In this document: piece after piece, positions 41,686-50,606 of the stretch | How the letters are laid out: each line of letters opens with the position of its first letter | Position numbering within the stretch: the first letter of the stretch is position 1 | NCBI RefSeq assembly: GCF_963576675.1 | Contig: NC_088916.1 | Span: forward strand, 49,787,001-49,851,000 | Source of the DNA: Euphorbia lathyris | Lineage: Eukaryota; Streptophyta; Magnoliopsida; Malpighiales; Euphorbiaceae | Length of the DNA stretch: 64,000 bases | Direction of reading: 5' to 3' | Translations under genes and position numbers: made by a program | The notes under the pieces: model-generated | Databases searched by the model: none | What the model was told of the DNA's origin: nothing | What the model saw: only the letters and a program-made list of their open reading frames with translations

Positions 41686-42623
41686 TGATGTGAATCGGAT
41701 TACGCGGGTGTAACAATCGGACTCAACTTAGATTTACCCGACCGTCGAATTAAGATAAACACAAAAGATAATAAAAAACAGAATCGTATTATAGGTGGTT
41801 CAGATAATAAACACACTAAAAGGAAGTAGAAGGACGACAATAAGTTCACCAATCGAAACAAATAACTCGAACAATCAAAACAGTATGAAACTGAACAACC
41901 TTTCAAATTGGATGAAAGAACCTGTGACGGGGTTGATTCTCAAACGCCTAGCCTTGACGATTGATCATGATCAAAATAATACTTCAAGAGTCGGAGCCGA
42001 AATACTAACTCTCAAAATAGTAAAAGACTGCTAGAATTTTTGAAGGTGTAAAAACCAAATTATACTATAATCAATCAATCCTCTCAATTCGTCCAGCACC
42101 CTTAAATGGGCTGAAAATAAAACAATCCTTAAGCAACTAGGAAAGCAAGCACACTAATCCTAGTCCAACTAGGAAACAATAAAAGACTAACCCTAAAGGC
42201 AAGCTGTTTACACGTTATTAATAACAGACTTGGCCTAACTAATCTAATCAATTTAAGCCCAACTAAACCATTTAATAAAAAGACTTGGCCCACTTAGTTT
42301 TAGAATTAGATAAAGATCCCAATGGGTTAAATATATGCCTAACATATATTTTTCCAAAGCTCTCTTTAAATAAATCCATTTGGACCAACCCTGTACATCA
42401 CAAATAAGACTAAGTTTCCCTAGCAAGGACTTGAACTATTGAGACGAACTCAGTTTCTTCCGTCAAGAATATTTCACTTGGAATGTTCCGAACTTCCTTC
42501 ATTAAACCGTTGAATGCTTCTTGAACCTTCTTGGTTTGAGACCTTGTAATTCGCCCAACAGGAATCAAAGGGATTTGTAAGGTTTCATTCGCCCTCAGCT
42601 TCGTGCTTTCGAGATTCACATCA
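41686..42623 (-). repeat. Left (3') LTR of the Ty3 element, 938 bp
   Basis: It begins TGATGTGAATC and ends GATTCACATCA, an 11-bp perfect inverted terminus. The last about 71 codons of the integrase frame (down to the stop at 42410) lie in this LTR. Most differences from the other LTR are C/T or G/A. Confidence 0.93.
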
Positions 42624-43846
42624 TTCTTCCCCTCTTCAAGAGGATTCGTCCTCGAATCGCCATCACCTACATCAAACAAAGATAAATCAGAAACATTAAA
42701 AGTAGCATGGACATTATACTCACCGGGAAGATCAAGCTTGTAAGCGTTGTCTCCAATCCTTGCTATAACTTGAAAAGGCTCATCGCCTCTAGGATGTAAC
42801 TTGGTTCGCCTTTGAGCAGGAAACCTCTCCTTGCGCATATGCAACCAGACCCAATCGCCAGGTTCAAAGATCACTTTGGTGCGATTCTTGTTAGCTTGAT
42901 GCGCGTAGTGTTCATTTTTCTTCTCAAGCTGTTGTTTTACTTGTTCATGTAATTTTTTAACTAGATCAGCCTTTTTCTTGCCATCTAAACTTTTCCTCTC
43001 ATCAATAGGTAAAGGAATTAAATCTAATGGAGTAAGAGGATTAAAACCATACACAATTTCAAAAGGCGAATAGCTAGTAGAAGAATGCACAGCCCTATTA
43101 TATGCAAATTCAACGAATGGAATGCACTCTTCCTATGACTTCAAATTTTTCTTTATAAGAGCTCTTAAAAGTTGTCCTAAGGTTCTATTTACTACTTCAG
43201 TTTGACCATCAGTTTGAGGGTGACAAGATGTAGAAAATAACAGCTTAGTACCTAGTTTTCCCCACAGAGTCTTCCAAAAATAGCTTAAGAACTTAGAATC
43301 TCTATCACTAACTATACTCTTAGGTACTCCATGTAAACGGACTATCTCCCTGAAGAATAGATTAGCAATATGAGTGGCATCATCCGTTTTATGACACGGA
43401 ACAAAATGAGACATCTTAGAAAATCTACAAACAACCACAAAGATAGAATCAATACCATTCTTCGACCTGGGTAAACCTAATACAAAATCCATAGAAATAT
43501 CAGTCCAAGGTTCACTAGGTACAAGCAGAGGAGTATACAAACCATGTGGCATCACCCGAGACTTAGATTGTTTGCAATTAATACAATTAGAACATACCCT
43601 TACCACATCTCGCTTCATGTGTGGCCAAAAGAAATGTTCCGACAACATATTGAAAGTCTTAAGTACACCAAAATGTCCCATGAGCCCTCCTCCATGAGCC
43701 TCACGAACCAACAAACCCCTCAAAGAACACTTAGGCAAACAAAGTCTATTTGCCCTAAATAAAAAAACCCTCATGTCTATAGAATTTCCCAAATGCAGTA
43801 TGCTCACAAGCCTCAAATATTGATGCAAATTCCTCATCACTAGCAT
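42410..43846 (-). pseudogene. Integrase of the Ty3 element, with one internal stop
   Basis: The enzyme would insert element DNA into the chromosome. The frame at 43133-43846 carries the zinc-binding region ([31 protein letters not shown]) and the catalytic core ([52 protein letters not shown]). A TAG at 43130-43132 separates it from the 42410-43090 frame, which continues in the same frame (SSTSYSPFEIVYGFNPLTPL, then the C-terminal GRITRSQTKKVQEAFNGLMK). The start is out of frame with the RNase H end. The C-terminus extends into the 3' LTR. Confidence 0.88.
42624..42637 (-). other. Polypurine tract of the Ty3 element
   Basis: The minus strand reads GAAGAGGGGAAGAA directly before the 3' LTR. 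It lies inside the integrase reading frame, so coding and priming functions overlap here. Confidence 0.75.
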
Positions 43847-45231
43847 ACAATTCCTTGATAAACTCGAACCCTAGTAATTTAGCATGCATCATATTCAATA
43901 AACTAACACGCCTACTCAAGGCATCAGCAACAACATTTTCTTTCCCTTGCTTATACCGGATCACATAAGGGAATGTTTCTATGAACTCAACCCACCTAGC
44001 ATGCCTTCTATTAAGTTTATGCTGATCCTTAAGATGTTTTAATGATTCATGATTAGTGTGAATAACAAAATCTTTAGGCCATAGGTAGTGTTGCCAAGTT
44101 TCTAGAGCTCTAACCAATGCATATAACTCTTGATCATAAGTAGGATAATTTAAGGCAGCTCCACTCAGTTTCTCGCTAAAGTATGCTAATGGGCGACCTT
44201 CCTGCATTAAAACAGCCCCTATTCCCACACCACATGCATCACATTCAATTTCAAATGTTTTATCAAAATTAGGCAAAGCTAATACATGTGAAGTGGTTAG
44301 TTTCTGTTTCAATAAATGAAAAGCACTCTCTTGCTCTTTTCCCCATTTAAAACCCACATTCTTTTTAATTATCTCAGTTAAAGGGGCAGCTATAGAGCTA
44401 AAGTTTTTGACAAACCTGCGATAGAAGCTTGCCAAGCCGTGAAAACTCCTTACCTCGGTAACTGACTTGGGTGTAGGCCAATCCTGGATTGCTTTTACCT
44501 TTTCATCACCAACTTCCACTCCTTGGGCAGAAACTACAAAACCCAAAAACACAACCTTTTCCATGCAAAATGTGCACTTCAAAAAGTTAGCATATAGCTG
44601 TTCTTTCCGCAGTGCCTCTAATACAGCTCGGATATGGCCAAGGTGCTCAGAAAGAGAATTAGAATAGATAAGGATGTCATCAAAGTAAACAACAACAAAT
44701 TTACCTATAAATTTTCTCAAAACATGGTTCATTAACCTCATAAACGTGCTAGGTGCATTAGTTAATCCAAAAGGCATAACTAACCATTTGTATAACCCAT
44801 GTTTAGTTTTAAAAGCAGTTTTCCATTCATCATCAAGTTTCATTCTAATCTGATGGTACCCACTTTTTAAATCAATTTTTGTAAAGTAAACAGCCCCACA
44901 CAACTCATCTAACATATCATCAAGTCTAGGAATAGGATGACGATATTTTACCGTGATTTTATTGACGGCTCGACAATCAATACACATCCTCCATGTCCCA
45001 TCTTTTTTTGGTACTAAGATGACCGGAACAGCACATGGGCTCATACTTTCACGAACTAACCCTTTTGACATCAGCTCCTCAATTTGCCTTTGAAGCTCCT
45101 TTGTTTCCTCGGGATTACTTCTATAAGCGGGTCGATTAGGAATTGATGCTCCGGGTATGAAATCAATTTGATGTTCAATTCCACAAATAGGAGGCAGTCC
45201 ACTCGGCATCTCCTCGGGGAAAATATCATCA
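43755..45231 (-). pseudogene. Reverse transcriptase and RNase H of the Ty3 element
   Basis: The frame (484 aa from 45209) carries the reverse-transcriptase blocks [50 protein letters not shown] and the intact catalytic box VVVYFDD. RNase H follows ([39 protein letters not shown]). In the block usually written HTDH the sequence is HTNH ([11 protein letters not shown]), so one conserved acidic residue is lost. A frame shift near 45230 separates this frame from gag-protease; the EFDDIFPEE lead-in lies upstream of the ATG after a TAG. Another shift near 43800 precedes integrase. Confidence 0.9.
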
Positions 45232-46317
45232 AATTCCTACAAAAAGAGAGGAAACCACACTAGGAGGAGACTGGTCAGATTTACTTACTGACAAGCTTAA
45301 ACCTTTGCAATATAATAAAACTAGATTAAGTTTATTAGTTTTAGCTTGTTTAACATCTCTCATTTTGGCGTACAAGTTGAAATTATTGGCTTTTGCAACG
45401 CCCTTGCTTTCTTCTCTCCTCACCTCCTCTTCTCTCAACTCACTTGCCTTTTCTCTCACCTTTTCTCTCTTCTCACCTTTACTGATTTTATCACTCTTAT
45501 TTTCTCTCTTCTCAACCGAACCCCCTTGCATAGATGAAGAATTTTGCAGATGGAGCTGATCCTGGTACACTTGTGTTGGTGATAAAGGTAAGAGAGTGTA
45601 ACGTTTTCCTTCCCTAATGAGGGTAATTTTGTTCAACTTGCCATTATGAATGGCTTCACGATCAAACTGCCATGGACGTCCCAAAAGGATATGACAAGCT
45701 TGCATTGGAACAATGTCACATAGAACTTGATCTTTGTAAGCTCCAATTGACAGACTGGCTAAGACTTGTTTAGTAACCTTCACCTCATTACTATCATTGA
45801 GCCATTGAAGCCTATATGGTTTTGGATGTCGTGTTGTAGGCAGATCCAATTTCTCAACCATGGTAGTACTAGCAACATTACAACAACTACCACCATCTAT
45901 AATTAGGCTACATACTTTATCCTTTACATGACAACGAGCATGAAATATATTCTCCCTTTGTTCGATAGCAAACTTATTTTGAACATTAAGCATTCGCCTA
46001 ACAACAAGGGTTACGTTATCATTCAAAATATGCTCTCCGGTCTCCTCAACATCACTACAATCTTCTAATGGAGGCATACTATCATCATAATCAGATTCAG
46101 TATCAGTCACGACCTCACCATGTTTCAACACCATGGTGCGCTTGTTAGGGCAATCTCGCATCATATGACCACGACCTTGACATTTAAAGCATTTAATGTC
46201 TCTGTTTCTATTAGGAGTTTCAGTGGTTGTACCTTTGCTTTGCAAGTCTTCTTTAGCCTTGAAATTAGGCTGTAGGTTCTGAGGTGAGCTCTTCTCCTCA
46301 CGTTTGTAATTAGGCTT
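45229..46317 (-). pseudogene. Zinc knuckle and aspartic protease of the Ty3 element
   Basis: The frame continues gag after a TAG. It has the CCHC knuckle CFKCQGRGHMMRDC, then the protease with LIIDGGSCCNVAS in place of the common DSG(A/S) signature, and CHILLGRPWQFDREAIHNGK. A low-complexity Lys/Glu-rich segment (KREKVREKASELREEEVRRE) follows before reverse transcriptase. It ends at a stop created by the frame shift at about 45229. Confidence 0.85.
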
Positions 46318-47133
46318 CTAAGATGATGAAGAAGAAGAATTACCCAAGCGTGATTTCCCTTTCCGACGGAGTTGTTTCTCGATTTTAATGGCCTTATGGA
46401 GCAATTCTTCCATTGTGATATAGTGTTGAAGTTCGACAACATCAGCTACATCTTCATTCAAACCTCCCAAAAATCGAGCCATTGTTGACTCCTCATCCTC
46501 CTGGACATCAGCCCTCATCATAGCGACTTCCATTTCTTTGTAGTAGTCTTCCACACTTTTATCTCCTTGCCTTAAGCCTTGCAACTTGTTAAGGATTTCA
46601 CGGTAATAATAAGAAGGAACAAACCTCTTTTTCATGACCCGCTTCATTTCACCCCACGTCTCAACGGCTGGGTCTCCATCTCTACGTCGGCTCTTCCGAA
46701 GTTGATCCCACCAAATGGCTGCGTAATCAGTGAACTCGGAAACAACTAACTTGATCTTTTTCTTCTCCGAATAATAGTGGATATCAAATATGGCATCTAC
46801 CTTTCTCACCCATTCAAGATACAAGTCGGGGTCACTTTTACCTTGAAACGACAGAATTTTCATCTTGATGGTGTTCAGATTACCGTCTTCCCTCATCCCC
46901 CTTCGGGTGTTTCTCCTAGAATGAGAACTTGATTGTTCTTCCTCTAAATCATCTTCAAAATCATCTTTTCGGTTAGGACGTGTTGGTCTCTTTTTCTCCA
47001 ACTTTACCCGTAATAGCTCATCCTCTAAGAGGGCTATTGCTATTTCCATTTGCCTGAATTTTCCCGCATAGTCTCTATACATGTCTTCCACCTTCTTATC
47101 TTTGAAATTAGCACTCTCTTCCTCTCCTGCCAT
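46318..47133 (-). CDS. Gag protein of the Ty3 element (truncated by TAG)
   Basis: Gag forms the particle that packages element RNA. The 271-codon frame starts with MAGEEESANFKDKKVEDMY. A coiled-coil-like stretch comes first, then the retrotransposon gag domain with LYLEWVRKVDAIFDIHYYSE, AAIWWDQLRK, WGEMKRVMKKRFVP and LNKLQGLRQGDKSVEDYYKE. It ends in a serine run and a TAG at 46318-46320; the knuckle and protease continue beyond it in the same frame. The stop either inactivates the element or would need readthrough; decay elsewhere favours inactivation. Confidence 0.85.
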   Translation of the reverse strand: MAGEEESANFKDKKVEDMYRDYAGKFRQMEIAIALLEDELLRVKLEKKRPTRPNRKDDFEDDLEEEQSSSHSRRNTRRGMREDGNLNTIKMKILSFQGKSDPDLYLEWVRKVDAIFDIHYYSEKKKIKLVVSEFTDYAAIWWDQLRKSRRRDGDPAVETWGEMKRVMKKRFVPSYYYREILNKLQGLRQGDKSVEDYYKEMEVAMMRADVQEDEESTMARFLGGLNEDVADVVELQHYITMEELLHKAIKIEKQLRRKGKSRLGNSSSSSS

Positions 47134-47750
47134 GATGTTAATTTGGACAAAATAACAAATATAGAATTTGAGAGAGAAGTTTCAGAATACTCACAATGGT
47201 TCCGTGCTCTATGGTATTATTTTGATTGATCTCAATACACAAGCCAAGCAAAATCGAATAACTAAGAAGCAAATCGTAAGAGAAAAAAGAATATACGAAC
47301 AGCGGATAACTAAGAAACAACGATAACAAATAATTTTTTTACGAAACACAAATTGACGGACAACTAAAGATTGGGGTAGACGGTTTGGACAACAAGAGAC
47401 GATGGTTTCAAGAAATTGAGGTATTTGAGTGTGACTTTATTAAAATAGGAAAGCCTTTGCTGCTACAATTTATTTTAAGGTTTTGAATGATTTAACCTTA
47501 CTTTGTTCGTCCTTCAGGAACAATTCTGAACCCTTTTTTTTTATTTTTTTTAAGACATCACGTAATTAGCGGCTAAATGAGATATAAGTCACACAAATAG
47601 AGATTTTTTTTTTGATAAAGAAGGAAAGAAATTCGCTACACAATGAACCCTAAATTATTCTAGAATCAAACAGTTGCGGAACTCGATGAAATAAAGTTGA
47701 TGAAATAAAGTTGCAAATACGTTAGAACGATACACCTTAATTCGCCTGAG

Positions 47751-47763
47751 TGCTCTGATACCA
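47751..47763 (-). other. Primer-binding site of the Ty3 element
   Basis: The minus strand reads TGGTATCAGAGCA just inside the 5' LTR, complementary to the 3' end of initiator methionine tRNA. It fixes the minus orientation. Between it and gag (47134-47750) lies an untranslated leader with a T-run/GATAAA word at about 47605. Confidence 0.92.
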
Positions 47764-47765
47764 AC

Positions 47766-48703
47766 TGATGTGAATCGGATTACGCGGGTGTAACAATCGG
47801 ACTCAACTTAGATTTACCCGACCGTCGAATTAAGATAAACACAAAAGATAATAAAAAACAGAATCGTATTATAGGTGGTTCAGATAATAAACACACTAAA
47901 AGGAAGTAGAAGGACGACAATAAGTTCACCAATCCAAACAAATAACTCGAACAATCAAAACAGTATGAAACTGAACAACCTTTCGAATTGGATGAAAGAA
48001 CCTGTGACAGGGTTGATTCTCAAACGCCTAGCTTTGACGATTGATCACGATCAAAATAATACTTCAAGAGTCAGAGCCGAAATACTAACTCTCAAAATAG
48101 TAAAAGACTTCTAGAATTTTTGAAGGTGTAAAAACCAAATTATATTATAATCAATCAATCCTTTCAATTCGTCCAGCACCCTTAAATGGGCTGAAAATAA
48201 AACAATCCTTAAGCAACTAGGAAAGCAAGCACACTAATCCTAGTCCAACTAGGAAACAATAAAAGACTAACCCTAAAGGCAAGCTGTTTACACGTTATTA
48301 ATAACAGACTTGGCCTAACTAATCTAATCAATTTAAGCCCAACTAAACCATTTAATAAAAAGACTTGGCCCACTTAGTTTTAGAATTAGATAAAGATCCC
48401 AATGGGTTAAATATATGCCTAACATATATTTGTCCAAAGCTCTCTTTAAATAAATCCATTTGGACCAACCCTGTACATCACAAATAAGACTAAGTTTCCC
48501 TAGGAAGGACTTGAACTATTGAGACAAACTCAGTTTCTTCCGTCAAGAATATTTCACTTGGAATGTTCCGAACTTCCTTCATTAAACCGTTGAATGCTTC
48601 TTGAACCTTCTTGGTTTAAGACCTTGTAATTCGCCCAACAGGAATCAAAGGGATTTGTAAGGTTTCTTTCGCCCTCAGCTTCGTGCTTTCGAGATTCACA
48701 TCA
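47766..48703 (-). repeat. Right (5') LTR of the Ty3 element, 938 bp
   Basis: Same length and ends as the left LTR. It also holds a copy of the integrase C-terminal coding segment at about 48490-48703, which is non-coding in this position. The TSD CTCTT follows at 48704. Confidence 0.93.
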
Positions 48704-49664
48704 CTCTTGGATGAAGCTATGGCAGATGTCCTGTCCCCTAAAAATTAAAAACTTCCTATGGCGCTTTGCCTGGAATATTTTACCAACCAAAGTGAATCTT
48801 CATATCAGACAGAGTTGTGCTAATGTTATTTGTCTTCTTTGCCAGCAGGTCTTAGAATCAACCTCACACATTCTCCTAACTTGCCCGATTACAGCCAGTG
48901 CTTGGAATCAATCGCCTGTTGCAGCGACCAATCTCATTGTGCTCAACAAACCATTTGAACAATGGTGGAAGGAGCAATTGACAAAAGATGATACGACAAA
49001 TGCGAAAGAATATGCCACTCTCCTTTGGTTCATATGGCACGGTCGAAATCAAACAATATGGGAAAATCGCCTGTTTTCCCCTACTGATATTGTGACCGGG
49101 GCATCCAGATTCTTAGACAGGTAGAGGCGAGCCCAGGAAAATGACAGCAGCAGCAACAACAATAATGTGCGACAACAGGAAGATAGGACTTGGCACCCTC
49201 CAGAACTTGGCCTAAAAGTGAATTTTGACGCCTCAGTTAGATCAGACAAAGCAATAATTGGTATCAGAGCAGTTATAAGGGACGTCCGCGACTCTTTTAT
49301 TACTAGTAGATTCGAGTCCATTATTGGAAACTATTCCCCAGCAGTGGCTGAGGTGATTTCATATCAATAGGCATTAAGTTGGGTTAAAGATAGAGGGGAG
49401 GAAATCATATGCATGGAAGGGGACTCTCTAACGGTTATTAATGCGCTACAACAAGAAGTTCAAGATGACCGTTCAAGCCTTGGGTTAGTTCTAGCAGATT
49501 GCTTAGCATTAGCAAGTACAATCCCGAGTTGCAGCTTTCGTTTTGTTCATAGAAAAGCCAATCGAGTCGCTGATGAAGCGATGAACATAGGTTTTAATAT
49601 GACTTCTTTGATTGTAACCACTTCTATCCCCATTTCTTTCGTAAGCCTTTTGGCTGATTATTAA

Positions 49665-49886
49665 ATTTATTCAATTATTCTTTCATTAAAAAAAACTTCA
49701 TTTGGGAGTTTAAATATGGAGGGGAATGAATGTTAAATTTACTCTGCAGAGACAATAAATTTTAAAAAACTTTACGTTACTCCCATTAACCCTCAATTTG
49801 GAGGTTAGAGAAAGTAAACATTTAACTCCATTAACCTCCATTTAACCTAAAAAAATAACTCCCAAACAAGGTTAACTTAATATTTA
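49665..49886. other. LINE 3' end and short spacer before the MULE
   Basis: After the LINE stop codon a short A-run (about 49687-49694) may be the remains of its poly(A) tail. The words GGGAGTTTAAATATGGAGG and CCTCCATTTAACCTAA-like pieces follow as a small inverted repeat. The interval ends in the MULE TSD TAATATTTA at 49878-49886. Confidence 0.45.
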
Positions 49887-50100
49887 GGGATAAGTACAAA
49901 AAAAGCTTGTGGTTTGTCTGATTTGCAAACGCAAACCTGTGGTTCTTTTTTTACAAACTGAGGTATGTGTTGAACGCCGTTACCAGAGAACAAATTTTTT
50001 TGCTTACACCGTTACTTTTGATGATGTGGCACTTTGACTCATAATTTGACCAAGGGCAAAAGTGGTATTAAAATAAAATCCCGAATATAAAAAACGCAGA
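49887..50100 (+). repeat. Left TIR of the MULE
   Basis: It begins GGGATAAGTACAAAAAAAGC and includes GCAAACGCAAACCTGTGG and GTTACTTTTGATGATGTGGC. The mirror copy is at 57730-57940. MULE TIRs usually carry the promoters of the internal genes; the mudrA-like leader begins just inside. Confidence 0.9.
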
Positions 50101-50606
50101 ACCACAAGCCTAAATCGTTGCGACTTCTCCCTTTCCATCCCTTGAACTTCAACTGTATAAGCCACCCTAAACCAGTGAAAAACTTCATAATCAAGGCGAA
50201 ATTAGGAGGGGAAAAGTATTTCGATATCTTCTGCATATATGGTTCGAATCCAACAAATTTTTTGAGAAAACGAAAAACCCTAAGAAGAACCAAGGAACAG
50301 AAGGACATGTGAGGACCACTTTTTCATGGTGTAATAGCTTGGAAATCAAGGTACTTAAAAAGTTCTTACACCTTTCTAATGTCGTTTTCGTTATGTTCGG
50401 TATCTTTTAGTTAGGGTTTTGTGATAGGAATTAGTACATACGAATTTCTAGACATGGTTAATGAAATAAATGTTGTTGTTAAGGTTGCATGTTAGTGTTA
50501 ATGATTTTTTTTTCATTTGATTTGTCTTTAGTTTGATATCCATTAAATTCAAAGTTGTGGTTTTAACTGTGTTCACATGATCTTTCTTGTTTATAGGATA
50601 AAAATC

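Larger units (their letters stand above)
41686..48703 (-). mobile_element. Full-length Ty3/gypsy retrotransposon, 7.0 kb, CRM-like
   Basis: Two 938-bp LTRs, the TSD CTCTT (41681-41685 and 48704-48708), an initiator-tRNA-type primer site (47751-47763) and a polypurine tract (42624-42637) are all present, on the minus strand. The gene order is gag, protease, reverse transcriptase, RNase H, integrase, as in Ty3 elements. The wording LLGRPWQFDREAIHNGK and a polyprotein end that runs into the 3' LTR suggest the CRM clade of chromoviruses; this is inferred. Two TAG stops and two frame shifts inactivate it. The LTRs differ by about 14 bases by eye (about 1.5%). Confidence 0.92.
39889..49664 (+). pseudogene. 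L1-type LINE reverse transcriptase and RNase H, split by an LTR element
   Basis: Segments at 39889-41685 and 48709-49664 form one decayed LINE second ORF. The reverse transcriptase shows HPDKAPGPD, LRPIALSN, KFDMSKAYDRIEW and the FADD box (LLFADDSYFFF). After the 7-kb insertion the zinc-binding region (FLWRFAWNILPT, CLLCQ) and an RNase H domain (VNFDASVR, EGDSLTVINAL, VHRKANRVADEA) follow. Stops lie at 40230, 40797, 40936 and elsewhere, and a frame shift lies near 40530. The endonuclease part is absent, so the copy is 5'-truncated. The preinsertion frame runs straight through the TSD CTCTT. Confidence 0.85.

Noticed and set aside
41795..42034. 79-codon frame repeated at 47875-48114
   Set aside because: It is LTR sequence of the Ty3 element present in both LTRs, with no recognisable product.
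45305..45559. Hydrophobic, leucine/serine-rich frames on the plus strand
   Set aside because: They are antisense shadows of the Lys/Glu-rich end of the Ty3 protease frame.
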